Positions 23,191-31,374 are shown, counted from the stretch's first letter. The stretch: DNA of 64,000 nucleotides from Segatella buccae ATCC 33574 (GCF_000184945.1 NZ_GL586311.1:400199-464198), one strand, 5' to 3'. Notes: generated by a model not told the origin, from the sequence alone. Translations and numbers: made by a program.

Positions 23191-23480
23191 AGTGTAAGTT
23201 TCTTGACATAGAAAGTAAGCCTATTGCCAAAAACACATTTGCATCTGCCAATCAGAATCGTAACTATAGGCTCTTCGAGGATTTTGCTTTCTACATGATG
23301 AAGGAGGCTTGTGAAAAACGTGCGACCTATGAAGTCTTACAAATCCTAAACATATCACTGACGGACAAAACTCACCTAACTGACCTGTTTGATAAGACTA
23401 AATTCAACAATGTCAAAGAACTCGATAGTTCCCTCCATCCCGGGGCTATTCGATTAACATTTAACTCGTCTCAATTTTAA
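23097..23480 (+). pseudogene. IS4-family transposase remnant, internally deleted
   Basis: The reading frame contains the N-terminal IS4-type segment (WNQQLAMMFGQLSNRESLRD, ALEAHHSKC, ANQNRNYRLFEDFAFYMM). It then jumps, after KRAT, straight to the C-terminal segment (VLQILNISLTDKTHLTDLF, KTKFNNVKELD). The whole catalytic core is missing but the join is in frame. The first 40 or so residues of the family are also gone at the junction with the IS30 fragment. An unrelated short ORF downstream (23543-23797) has no recognisable features. Confidence 0.75.
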
Positions 23481-23742
23481 TGGGACACTAGTGAGATAAT
23501 ATATTAAATGGCAAAAGTAAACACCTTGGCATTCATCTCAAAATGGAAGACGATAGAAAACAAAAAGTATTGGAAAAGCATGAGAATGGTAATAAGTTTA
23601 ATGCCACGAACATGAACACGTCCACTTTTTCTCCCCTAGATTTTCTATCCATGACTTTATATATCAATCATTTACAAACATGCTTCTTCCTGTTTTATCC
23701 ACATTTTCACTCTAAAGAGTCATTTTTATATCTATATTTTAG

Positions 23743-23750
23743 TAATTTTG
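23743..23750 (+). promoter_or_regulatory. -7 element for the GH3 gene
   Basis: TAATTTTG fits TAnnTTTG and lies 70 nt before the GH3 start. The -33 position has a T-rich stretch rather than a clean TTTG. Confidence 0.5.
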
Positions 23751-23820
23751 CAGAGACGAAATATTCCTGCCTAAACCTGAAAGGACAATCTATATAACTC
23801 AATGATATAAAACCTACAGG

Positions 23821-26076
23821 ATGAAACATTTGATACTATCATGTGTGCTGTCACTATCCACGACGATGGCGGCACAGGCGCAGCAGTCGCTGCCGCTCTA
23901 TCTGGACGAGACAAAACCGATGGAGCAGCGCATTGACGATGCCATCGGCAGAATGACGCTTCAGGAGAAGATTCGCATCATCCATGCCCAGAGCAAGTTT
24001 TCGGCGGCAGGCGTTCCCCGCTTGGGTTTCCCCGACTTCTGGACTGACGACGGCCCCCACGGTGTGCGCCCCGACGTGTTGTGGGACGAATGGGAACAGG
24101 CAGGACAGACCAACGACTCCTGCGTGGCCTTTCCGGCACTCACCTGTCTTGCTGCATCGTGGAATCCCCGGATGAGTCGCCTCTATGGCGAGAGTCTGGG
24201 CGAGGAGGCACGCTACCGAAACAAGAACATGATTCTCGGCCCGGGTGTCAACATCTATCGCACACCACTCAACGGACGCAACTTCGAGTATATGGGAGAA
24301 GACCCTTACTTGGCTTCCACGATGGTGGTGCCCTACATCCAAGGGCTGCAATCGAAGGGCGTGGCGGCCTGTGTGAAGCACTACTGTCTCAACAACGACG
24401 AGGAATACCGCCATCAGGTGAATGTCATCATCAGCGACCGTGCCCTGCATGAAATCTATCTTCCGGCCTTCAAGGCGGCTGTGGAACAAGGCAAGGCATG
24501 GGCCATCATGGGGGCCTACAACCTCTACAAGGACGAGCACAACTGCCATAACCAATGGACACTCAACAAGATACTGAAAGGTGACTGGAAGTTTGACGGC
24601 GTGGTGGTGAGCGACTGGGGAGGAGCCCACGACACGGAGCAGGCCGTAAGGAACGGACTCGACATGGAGTTCGGGTCTTGGACCAATGGGCTGACGATGG
24701 GGGCCAGCAATGCCTACGACAACTACTACCTTGCCAACCCCTATCTGAAAGGCATCAAAGAGGGCAAATACACCACGAAAGAACTTGACGACAAGGTGCG
24801 GCGCGTGCTCCGACTCTACTATCGCACGACGATGAATCCCAACCGTCCGCATGGTTTCCTCTGTTCCGACGACCATTATCAGGCTGCCCGGCAGATTGCG
24901 GAAGAAGGCATCGTGCTGCTCCAAAACAAGCGCGGGGTGTTGCCCATCAACACGGCAAAGGCCAAACGTGTGCTTGTGGTGGGCGAGAATGCCATCAAGA
25001 TGATGACTGTCGGGGGCGGCAGTTCGTCGCTGAAAGTGCAGCGGGAGATTTCTCCCTTTGAGGGTCTGAAGGCACGGTTGGGAGACGGCATCGCGGTAGA
25101 CTATGCCCGTGGGTATGTGGGCGATGTCACCGGCGATTACAATGGTGTGAGCACCGGACAACAGCTCGAAGACAACCGGTCGGCCGACGAGCTGATAGCC
25201 GAGGCCGTAAGGAAGGCCCGGGGAGCCGACTATGTGGTGATGTTCGGGGGATTGAACAAAAGCGACTATCAGGATTGTGAGGGGCACGACCGCAAGGCTT
25301 ACGAACTGCCCTACGCACAAGACCGCCTCATCGAGGCGTTGGCCAAGGCCAACAAGAACTTCGTCTATGTCAATATCTCGGGCAATGCCGTGGCCATGCC
25401 GTGGAAAGAGCAGGTGCCGGCCATTGTGCAAGGCTGGTTCATCGGTTCGGAAGCCGGTGAAGCACTTGCGGCCATCCTCACGGGAGACGCCAATCCGAGC
25501 GGGAAAATGCCGTTCACTTGGCCCTCCTCGCTCAAGGAAGTGGGTGCCCACGCACTTGACACCTATCCGGGCACATGGCGGAATGCGGCCAAAGGGCCGT
25601 CCGACCCTCACAACATCATCGATGAGGAGTACAAAGAGGGCGTCTACGTGGGCTATCGCTGGGCCGACAAGGAACACACACGTCCGCTCTTTGCCTTCGG
25701 TCACGGGTTGAGTTACACCTCGTTTGAACTGTCCAACCTGCGTGCCGACAAAGCCGCCTTGACCGCAACTGACAGCATCACCTTCACCGTCAATGTGAAA
25801 AATACGGGCAAGCGCGCCGGGGCCGAAACCATCCAACTCTACATTCACGACGTAAAGGCTTCGGTAGACCGTCCCTACAAAGAACTGAAAGGATTCAAGA
25901 AAGTGTTCTGTCAGCCGGGCGAAAGCAAGGAGGTGAGCATCACCATCGGCAACGACGCACTGAGTTTCTACGACGAGGCAACGGGGGCATGGAAATCGGA
26001 GCCCGGAATGTTCGAGGCCCTGATAGGCAACTCTTCCGACAACTTGCGGTTGAAAAAAGCATTCGAGTTGAAGTAG
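23821..26076 (+). CDS. bglX: GH3 family beta-glucosidase / beta-xylosidase, exported
   Basis: A 751-aa retaining beta-glycosidase of family GH3, likely releasing glucose (or xylose) from beta-linked oligosaccharides in the periplasm. Seen: signal peptide MKHLILSCVLSLSTTMAAQAQ; GH3 N-terminal barrel with GPGVNIYRTPLNGRNFEYMGEDP and nucleophile Asp265 in VVVSDWG; GH3 C-terminal domain with EEGIVLLQNKRGVLPI and GNAVAMPW; and a fibronectin-III-like C-terminal domain (FAFGHGLSYTSFELSN). The symbol is by family resemblance. It is a single-gene unit between the IS scar and a hairpin; its composition resembles the first glycan locus rather than the AT-rich one. Confidence 0.88.
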   Translation: MKHLILSCVLSLSTTMAAQAQQSLPLYLDETKPMEQRIDDAIGRMTLQEKIRIIHAQSKFSAAGVPRLGFPDFWTDDGPHGVRPDVLWDEWEQAGQTNDSCVAFPALTCLAASWNPRMSRLYGESLGEEARYRNKNMILGPGVNIYRTPLNGRNFEYMGEDPYLASTMVVPYIQGLQSKGVAACVKHYCLNNDEEYRHQVNVIISDRALHEIYLPAFKAAVEQGKAWAIMGAYNLYKDEHNCHNQWTLNKILKGDWKFDGVVVSDWGGAHDTEQAVRNGLDMEFGSWTNGLTMGASNAYDNYYLANPYLKGIKEGKYTTKELDDKVRRVLRLYYRTTMNPNRPHGFLCSDDHYQAARQIAEEGIVLLQNKRGVLPINTAKAKRVLVVGENAIKMMTVGGGSSSLKVQREISPFEGLKARLGDGIAVDYARGYVGDVTGDYNGVSTGQQLEDNRSADELIAEAVRKARGADYVVMFGGLNKSDYQDCEGHDRKAYELPYAQDRLIEALAKANKNFVYVNISGNAVAMPWKEQVPAIVQGWFIGSEAGEALAAILTGDANPSGKMPFTWPSSLKEVGAHALDTYPGTWRNAAKGPSDPHNIIDEEYKEGVYVGYRWADKEHTRPLFAFGHGLSYTSFELSNLRADKAALTATDSITFTVNVKNTGKRAGAETIQLYIHDVKASVDRPYKELKGFKKVFCQPGESKEVSITIGNDALSFYDEATGAWKSEPGMFEALIGNSSDNLRLKKAFELK

Positions 26077-26128
26077 CCTTCCCCGAAAGAGCATTATCCA
26101 ACTCGCAAAAAGGAGGCAGTAACATAGA

Positions 26129-26168
26129 GTGAGCCTCGATAGGCGCTTGTCCGCTTATCGGGGCTCAC
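26129..26168 (+). terminator. Hairpin after the GH3 gene
   Basis: GTGAGCC-CGATA-GCG pairs with CGC-TATCG-GGCTCAC, a near-perfect 17-bp stem. There is no long U tract, so it may be a Rho-assisted or RNA-stabilising end. Nothing gene-like was recognised from here to 26364. Confidence 0.55.
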
Positions 26169-26364
26169 TTCATAAAGATAGACTACAGATTGACTTAAAA
26201 TGTCTTTTTATCAAGGCTCCTTCTTCCTATAAATTTCAAAGAATTTTTAAGAAAGGACAGAAACACATATTAGTCACCACCTGCGAAGAAACGTCCGATA
26301 GGCAAGAAAGTGAAGCAGGTGGATATTACGTAGGAAGCATTTGCACATGTAAGAATATATGTAC

Positions 26365-26830
26365 TTAATTGTCAATGCGAGTCTCTCTGTATTCCTTTTT
26401 TCCTAACACTCTCAACATAATCGGTTTTTGTTCATGGAAATATACAGCTATTGTTTTGCCAAAATAACCGCTATCATTTGTAACATCAATAGAAATAAAT
26501 ATTTTTCCCTTTTCACCTACCCGTATTGGCTTGTGTGGATATCTAACTTTTGTACACCCACAACTAGTCTTTATTGTATCTATTAGCTGTACTTTGTCCG
26601 TATAATTATAATAATCAAAAAATGTAGTTATGGTATCTTTATATTGGTGAAGAAGAATCTTCTTCTTTTCTTTAAATATAAATTTCCATTCCCAATTTTC
26701 ATCTTTTATCATGCTATAAAGAGGAGTATTACCTGTATCTTTACCCTTACCATAATATAATATAATAGAATAGAAATAAAAGTAGACTCAATATACCAAT
26801 AAGAATAAATACAATCTTAATCTTTTGCAT
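26365..26830 (-). pseudogene. DUF1573-domain membrane-anchored protein, out of frame at a TATTA repeat
   Basis: ATG at 26830 overlaps the end of the upstream membrane-protein gene by 14 nt and begins MQKIKIVFILIGILSLLLFL, a clear membrane anchor. The frame stops after 27 codons. Directly at the break the coding strand has three copies of TATTA (26753-26767). One more copy, or two fewer, would join the anchor to the second part, which is open from about 26760 to 26365. That part has the DUF1573 signature: IKTSCGCTKVRYPHKPI, then GEKGKIFISIDVTN and GYFGKTIAVYF. The repaired protein would be 156 aa. It may be a real inactivation, a switchable frame or an assembly error; an internal ATG at 26712 could still give a 115-aa soluble form. 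Confidence 0.7.
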
Positions 26831-27512
26831 ACATCCTCACTACCAATTGAACAAAAAAACGGTGCAGGAGGAGGGCGGTTACCCCCAAACATGAAAGGAC
26901 TATTACAGCAATATGAATATTCCATTTGCCAGACCATTCATCAACAACCCAATATACTCCGATGGCTAATAGCAGCACAATATAAGAAATCACTTGCTTG
27001 AAAAGTGAAAAATTGACCATTTCGAAGTCACTAAGACGCTCTTTTTCCCGACATACCACAATGGGAAACGTACAGACGTTAACAACCCCTATACAATACA
27101 GATAGGTTGCCAACAGCTGAATCAGGGAAAAACCATAGTACATCATGATAGGAAATAGTAATATGGCAATGAGAGTACAATAAGCAAAGATGAAGTAAAA
27201 TTTGTCAAGAATAAGATGCCTTGCAGGTATCTTCCCTTCATCTTGACATTCATATCCACGACCCTTTCGTATGCAGATCCTGCGTCCGGCAAGACACACC
27301 GTAATTAAAGAAAAAACGAGAAAGAGTTGGGTGTTGGACGTGATTGTCTCAAACCACCATTGTCCACCATGTTGGCTATATCTTATAGCCTGACCGACAC
27401 AAAGCCCTATCCCCAAAAAAGTCAATAAACTTATAATCGTGAACAACACCTTGTCTTGTAACAAAGAGAGGAACAGTAAGTTTTTCTTTAAAGAAATCAT
27501 TTTATTAAGCAT
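26817..27512 (-). CDS. Polytopic membrane protein of unknown function
   Basis: A 231-aa protein with about six hydrophobic segments (roughly 25-42, 62-77, 105-125, 130-150, 175-195 and 200-218, counted from the first Met) and a basic cytoplasmic loop (GRRICIRKGRGYECQ). The start may be the second Met (27500), as the first four residues add nothing. It overlaps the DUF1573 start by 14 nt, so the two are translationally coupled. A small Gly-rich peptide gene and a strong hairpin lie just upstream on the same strand. The layout recalls a small peptide with a membrane export or immunity partner, but the family was not recognised and this is only inference. The region is markedly AT-rich. Confidence 0.6.
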   Translation of the reverse strand: MLNKMISLKKNLLFLSLLQDKVLFTIISLLTFLGIGLCVGQAIRYSQHGGQWWFETITSNTQLFLVFSLITVCLAGRRICIRKGRGYECQDEGKIPARHLILDKFYFIFAYCTLIAILLFPIMMYYGFSLIQLLATYLYCIGVVNVCTFPIVVCREKERLSDFEMVNFSLFKQVISYIVLLLAIGVYWVVDEWSGKWNIHIAVIVLSCLGVTALLLHRFFVQLVVRMYAKD

Positions 27513-27541
27513 AAAATCAAATCATAACTTTATTTCATATT

Positions 27542-27576
27542 GCAAGAGTTCCATCACTTTTTAATGGAACTCTTGC
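27542..27576 (-). terminator. Perfect 13-bp hairpin between the small peptide gene and the membrane protein gene
   Basis: GCAAGAGTTCCAT (27542-27554) and ATGGAACTCTTGC (27564-27576) form a perfect stem with a 9-nt loop. On the minus strand it lies 25 nt after the small ORF stop. No U run follows, so it may be a partial terminator or an mRNA-stabilising element that sets relative expression of the two genes. Confidence 0.6.
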
Positions 27577-27601
27577 CTTAAATGTTTATTTTATACAAAA
27601 A

Positions 27602-27871
27602 TTATCTTATCCTTCTCATACATCTGCTATATGATTTTCTTGCAGAATATAGACAATAGCCATAAGCTGCATATCCCATAGCTATAGTCCCCCCACCTGT
27701 AAAAAAGCCAACGACCGTGCCTGCTATTGGGTAGAAACTGCAATCCCTAACATCTATCATATAATCATCTTCACACATAGCCTTCTGAACGGCTAAATCA
27801 CGGCTATCCCTCATTCTAAAATCAGCATTAATCTCGCCTGTTTTATCATCCGTGACATCAACATCTTCCAC
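27602..27871 (-). CDS. Small Gly-rich, Cys-containing peptide gene, unknown function
   Basis: An 89-aa ORF with GTG start; the same frame is open only 9 codons further up and contains no better start. The first half is acidic (DVDVTDDKTGEINADF). The second half has a hydrophobic Gly-rich segment (YPIAGTVVGFFTGGGTIAMG, then YAAYG) and a strongly basic Cys-containing tail (CLYSARKSYSRCMRRIR). Four Cys residues are present. An acidic leader, Gly-zipper helix and cationic tail resemble a peptide toxin or bacteriocin precursor. There is no recognised leader motif, and it could instead be the 3' remnant of a longer gene because a truncated lipoprotein start abuts it. Real or not is uncertain. Confidence 0.35.
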   Translation of the reverse strand: MEDVDVTDDKTGEINADFRMRDSRDLAVQKAMCEDDYMIDVRDCSFYPIAGTVVGFFTGGGTIAMGYAAYGYCLYSARKSYSRCMRRIR

Positions 27872-27884
27872 TAAATCTCTAAAA

Positions 27885-28001
27885 TCAGAATAAGTTTTTT
27901 ATGAGATTATCGGCACGAGCCAAGACCGCCTGTGTGTGAGATTCATCCCGCCCCCCTACAAAGAGACAGAGCAGCCCGGCAAAGAGCCAAACAGCTTTCA
28001 C
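27885..28001 (-). pseudogene. Remnant N-terminus of a lipoprotein
   Basis: A 38-codon minus-strand frame starting with GTG reads VKAVWLFAGLLCLFVGG, then RDESHTQAVLARADNLI. This looks like the lipoprotein signal plus first helix of Bacteroidota TPR-type lipoproteins, which usually go on with a Ser/Asp-rich repeat. Here it breaks off after ADNLI and stops three codons later at the edge of the AT-rich patch. The expected lipobox Cys is Gly. I read it as a decayed fragment marking a junction. Confidence 0.4.
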
Positions 28002-28059
28002 AAAAGTGTATAAATGTAAACGATGTAGCCGCACAGAATGGAAAAGTTATATACTGTTA

Positions 28060-30249
28060 TCACCTGATGAACAGCAGTTCGCGGTATTTCGGGAGCGTCC
28101 AGAGTTCGTCGGCCACCATGAGTTCGAGCTTGTCTATCTGGTAGCGAATCTCCTCCATCTTCGGGGCCACGATGTCGTGGTAGGCCACTGCCTTTTCGCG
28201 CTCGCTCTCTATGCGGTTGGCCTTTTTGCGGGCATTGACGAGTTCTTCCACGCCCGTCTCTATCTTCTCGGTGCGCTCGGCTATCTCGCGAATGATTTTC
28301 ACGTTGCGTGCCGTGAGCCGGGCACCCTCCTCACGGCCGAAGATGTTGAACATGCCCTCTACATTCTTGGCCAATCTGCTCTGGTAGTGAGTGGCCACGG
28401 GAATGACATGATTCATCGTGAGGTCGCCCATCACGCGCGCCTCTATCTGTATCTTCTTGGTGTAGGTTTCCCATTTCACCTCGTTGCGGGCGCGGAGTTC
28501 GTTCTCTTTCATCACGCCCGTAGACTCGAACATGCGGATGCTCTCAGCATCGAGATAGCGATCGAAGCACACGGGACAGCTGGCCTCGCAGTCGAGTCCC
28601 CGCTCACGGGCTTCGGCCTTCCACTCGTCGCTGTAGCCGTTGCCGTCGAAGCGGATGGGACGACAGGTCTTGATGTCTTCCCGGATGATGTCGATGATGG
28701 CACTCGTCCGGTCTTCACCGCCGGCGATGAGCGCATCCACGCGCCGCTTGAAGTCGGTGAGAGCTTCGGCCATAGCCGAGTTGAGCACGATGAGCGCACT
28801 GGCACAGTTAGCCTCAGAGCCCACGGCACGAAACTCGAAGCGGTTGCCCGTGAAGGCGAAAGGCGACGTGCGGTTGCGGTCGGTGTTGTCAATCATCAGT
28901 TCGGGAATCTCAGGAATGTCGAGTTCCATACCTTTCTTTCCGGCCACGGTGAAGAGTTCGTCCTTGTCAGCCTTCTCGATGTGGTTGAGCAGGTCGGTGA
29001 GCTGCTTGCCCAAGAAGCTGGAGATGATGGCCGGCGGAGCCTCGTTGGCCCCGAGCCGATGGTCGTTGGTGGCACTCATCACCGAGGCCTTGAGCAGTCC
29101 GTTGTGGCGATAGACGGCCATCAGTGTCTCCACGATGAACACCACGAAGCGCAGATTGGCCTCGGGGGTCTTTCCTGCGGCATGGAGCAGCACGCCCGTG
29201 TCAGTGGTCAGCGACCAGTTGTTGTGCTTGCCCGACCCGTTGACACCATCAAACGGCTTCTCGTGCAGCAACACGCGGAAGCTGTGCCGGTGGGCCACTT
29301 TCTTCATCAGACTCATGAGCAACATGTTGTGGTCGACGGCCAGATTGCACTCCTCGTAGATCGGGGCCAGTTCAAACTGGTTGGGGGCCACCTCGTTGTG
29401 GCGCGTCTTACAAGGGATACCCAGTTCGAGGGCTTGTATTTCGAGATCTTTCATGAACGCCTGCACACGCTCGGGAATGGTGCCAAAGTAGTGGTCGTCC
29501 ATCTGTTGGTTCTTGGCTGAGTCGTGCCCCATGAGCGTGCGGCCGGTGAGCATGAGGTCGGGGCGAGCCGAATAGAGGCTCTCGTCAACGAGGAAATATT
29601 CCTGTTCCCACCCCAAGTTGGTCTGCACCTTCTTCACATTCTTGTCGAAATAGTGACACACCTCGGTGGCGGCCACGTTCACGGCGTGGAGCGAGCGCAG
29701 CAGCGGAGCCTTGTAGTCGAGTGCCTCACCGGTATAGGAGATGAAGATGGTGGGGATGCAGAGTGTGTCGTCGATGATGAACACGGGCGATGTCGGATCC
29801 CAGGCCGAGTAGCCCCGCGCCTCGAAAGTGTTGCGTATGCCGCCGTTGGGAAACGAACTGGCATCGGGCTCCTGTTGCACAAGCAGTTTGCCGGAGAAGT
29901 CTTCGATCATTCCTCCCTTGCCGTCGTGCTCCACAAAGGCATCGTGCTTCTCGGCCGTGCCCTCGGTCAATGGTTGAAACCAGTGGGTGTAGTGGGTCAC
30001 GCCGTTTTCCTCGGCCCATTGCTTCATGCCGGCCGCCACGGCATCGGCTATCGAACGGTCGAGGCGGGTGCCATTGTCCATCACGTCTACCAGCTTCTCA
30101 TACACGTCGGCAGGCAGATACTTGTACATCTTGGAGCGGTTGAACACATATTTCCCGAAAAACTCTGAAGGACGCTCCTTGGGGACTTCCACCTCCAACG
30201 GGCGTTTTCTGAACGCTTCGGCCACAACCTCAAATCTTAAATTCGCCAT
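28060..30249 (-). CDS. glnN: Type III glutamine synthetase
   Basis: A GSIII enzyme of 729 aa that makes glutamine from glutamate, ammonia and ATP in the cytoplasm, the main ammonium-assimilation route in many Bacteroidota. Seen: the GSIII-specific N-terminal part (RFEVVAEAFRKRP, PSEFFGKYVFNRSKM); the catalytic beta-grasp/barrel with GWEQEYFLVD, CKTRHNEVAPNQFELAP and NGSGKHNNWS; and a long C-terminal helical tail. Length fits GSIII (about 700-730 aa), much longer than GSI. It is preceded on the same strand by a DUF4250 gene with a terminator between them, so it is probably transcribed alone. No exact TAnnTTTG box was found in the 87 nt before it. Confidence 0.95.
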   Translation of the reverse strand: MANLRFEVVAEAFRKRPLEVEVPKERPSEFFGKYVFNRSKMYKYLPADVYEKLVDVMDNGTRLDRSIADAVAAGMKQWAEENGVTHYTHWFQPLTEGTAEKHDAFVEHDGKGGMIEDFSGKLLVQQEPDASSFPNGGIRNTFEARGYSAWDPTSPVFIIDDTLCIPTIFISYTGEALDYKAPLLRSLHAVNVAATEVCHYFDKNVKKVQTNLGWEQEYFLVDESLYSARPDLMLTGRTLMGHDSAKNQQMDDHYFGTIPERVQAFMKDLEIQALELGIPCKTRHNEVAPNQFELAPIYEECNLAVDHNMLLMSLMKKVAHRHSFRVLLHEKPFDGVNGSGKHNNWSLTTDTGVLLHAAGKTPEANLRFVVFIVETLMAVYRHNGLLKASVMSATNDHRLGANEAPPAIISSFLGKQLTDLLNHIEKADKDELFTVAGKKGMELDIPEIPELMIDNTDRNRTSPFAFTGNRFEFRAVGSEANCASALIVLNSAMAEALTDFKRRVDALIAGGEDRTSAIIDIIREDIKTCRPIRFDGNGYSDEWKAEARERGLDCEASCPVCFDRYLDAESIRMFESTGVMKENELRARNEVKWETYTKKIQIEARVMGDLTMNHVIPVATHYQSRLAKNVEGMFNIFGREEGARLTARNVKIIREIAERTEKIETGVEELVNARKKANRIESEREKAVAYHDIVAPKMEEIRYQIDKLELMVADELWTLPKYRELLFIR

Positions 30250-30336
30250 TGTCTACACTTTTACTTGTTATAACGTTTCCGATACTTAAAGATGGTCTCC
30301 CCCGCCATTTCCTGAGGCCGGGGGCCGAAAATAGAG

Positions 30337-30374
30337 AAAGAGCGTCTCGCCGATGGCATGGCGGGACGCTCTTT
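30337..30374 (-). terminator. Terminator between DUF4250 gene and glnN
   Basis: AAAGAGCGTC (30337-30346) pairs perfectly with GACGCTCTTT (30365-30374), extended by GC pairs inside. On the minus strand it is followed by a U-rich stretch (CTCTATTTTC), ending the DUF4250 transcript. Confidence 0.75.
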
Positions 30375-30384
30375 CGGGTTGGTC

Positions 30385-30564
30385 TTACCAGAATTTATTG
30401 TTCTTTTCGCTGTATTCGAAACCGACGGCCGCCAGCTTCGTTTCCAGTGCATTGCGATCTACATTCATATCGTCGCAGAGATCGTCGAGCGAGCGATAGT
30501 CATCACGGAGCAGCATATTCACCGTGCTGAAAAGAATCATCGGGTCTTTGGGCAGTCTATCCAT
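30385..30564 (-). CDS. DUF4250 small protein
   Basis: A 59-aa protein read from ATG at 30564: it begins MDRLPKDPMILFSTVNMLLR, continues DDYRSLDDLCDDMNVDRNAL and ends EYSEKNNKFW. Length and the LRDDY.SLDDLCDD core match the DUF4250 family, whose members have no known function. The fold is predicted helical, with a possible winged-helix-like arrangement. It has its own -7 box 28 nt upstream and its own terminator, so it is a single-gene unit between the guanine-deaminase gene and glnN. Confidence 0.85.
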   Translation of the reverse strand: MDRLPKDPMILFSTVNMLLRDDYRSLDDLCDDMNVDRNALETKLAAVGFEYSEKNNKFW

Positions 30565-30592
30565 CTTTTTGTTCTACCTATAAAGTCGGCTA

Positions 30593-30600
30593 CAAAATTA
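30593..30600 (-). promoter_or_regulatory. -7 element for the DUF4250 gene
   Basis: TAATTTTG on the minus strand, 28 nt before the start codon. The -33 match is poor. A second TAnnTTTG (TATGTTTG, 30680-30687) lies further up, next to the guaD terminator hairpin. Confidence 0.5.
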
Positions 30601-30690
30601 CGAATTTCTTCCGAATAATTTATCATCATTCCTGCTTTTTTGCTATCCGGCATCACCATGCCCCGGAATCCCCCTTCCGCAAACATAAAT

Positions 30691-30713
30691 AGCAGGGCTT
30701 TCGGGGCCCTGCT
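30691..30713 (-). terminator. Terminator after the guanine-deaminase-like gene
   Basis: AGCAGGGC (30691-30698) and GCCCTGCT (30706-30713) form a perfect 8-bp GC-rich stem with a 7-nt loop; ATTTATGTTTG follows on the minus strand. It lies 32 bp after the stop codon. Confidence 0.65.
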
Positions 30714-30744
30714 ATCACAACTGTTTTTCTCGTACATAAAATGC

Positions 30745-31212
30745 TTAATACTCCGTCTTCTCGGTGCTCTCGTCCCACATCCGGAAGGCCTTGAGTGCCT
30801 CGTCGCGCAAAAGGATCTCCATCGGCTTGTGCCTGTCGGCGGGCTTGAGACCTATCTCCTGATAGATAAAGTCGTCGTCGAAACCGATTTTGGCAGCATC
30901 CTTACGGTCGTTGGCATAATAGATTTTGTCGAGATGTGCCCAATAAATGGCTCCGAGACACATCGGGCACGGTTCGCAGGAGGTGTAGATTTCGCACCCT
31001 TCAAGGTCGAAGTTCTGCAATTTGGAAGTAGCCTTGCGTATGGCGTTGACCTCGGCATGGGCCGTGGGGTCGTGGTCGATGGTCACGCTGTTGGATGCCT
31101 CGGCGACAATTTCGCCGTTTCTTGCAATGACGGCACCAAACGGGCCGCCCCCGTGTTTCACACTTTCTTCGCTCAGGACGATGGCCCTGCGCATGAGTTC
31201 TTTTTTGTCCAT
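30745..31212 (-). CDS. guaD: Guanine-deaminase-like nucleoside/nucleobase deaminase
   Basis: A 155-aa zinc deaminase of the cytidine-deaminase fold. Seen: HAE (His52, catalytic Glu54) and PCPMC (Cys82, Cys85), the zinc-binding pair; GGGPFGAVIARNGEIVAEASN near the start; and the C-terminal part DDDFIYQEIGLKPADRHKPM, typical of small guanine deaminases such as the Bacillus enzyme (about 156 aa) rather than tRNA adenosine deaminases. It probably converts guanine to xanthine for purine salvage or nitrogen supply, which would fit its position near glnN. Substrate could differ within the family. It has its own promoter (31340-31374) and terminator. Confidence 0.82.
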   Translation of the reverse strand: MDKKELMRRAIVLSEESVKHGGGPFGAVIARNGEIVAEASNSVTIDHDPTAHAEVNAIRKATSKLQNFDLEGCEIYTSCEPCPMCLGAIYWAHLDKIYYANDRKDAAKIGFDDDFIYQEIGLKPADRHKPMEILLRDEALKAFRMWDESTEKTEY

Positions 31213-31339
31213 GATACCTTATTATAATTATTAGTCACTCTTTTTCCATCGCAACCGATGGACACGCCACATACTCCGCGACTGAAAGCGCAGACCATAT
31301 AACGCCCGAAAGACCTCCCTCCCGGAAGGTGAAAGCGCA

Positions 31340-31374
31340 CAAAGGTAAGAAAAAATATTGAGATTCTATGCAAA
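31340..31374 (-). promoter_or_regulatory. Promoter of the guanine-deaminase-like gene
   Basis: On the minus strand: TTTG (31371-31374), 23 nt, TACCTTTG (31340-31347). The -7 is perfect; the spacer is slightly long. The leader would be about 120-125 nt. Confidence 0.5.

Noticed and set aside
23543-23797. 84-codon ORF between the IS scar and the GH3 gene
   Set aside because: AT-rich, overlaps the GH3 -7 box, no motif or plausible start signal.
23854-26094. 746-codon minus-strand frame opposite the GH3 gene
   Set aside because: Pure antisense of the GH3 gene; composition is His/Val-rich in the way of shadow frames.
26129-26368. 79-codon ORF after the GH3 gene
   Set aside because: Begins within the terminator-like hairpin and has no recognisable features.
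28006-30168. Plus-strand frames opposite glnN
   Set aside because: Antisense shadows of a fully conserved glutamine synthetase.
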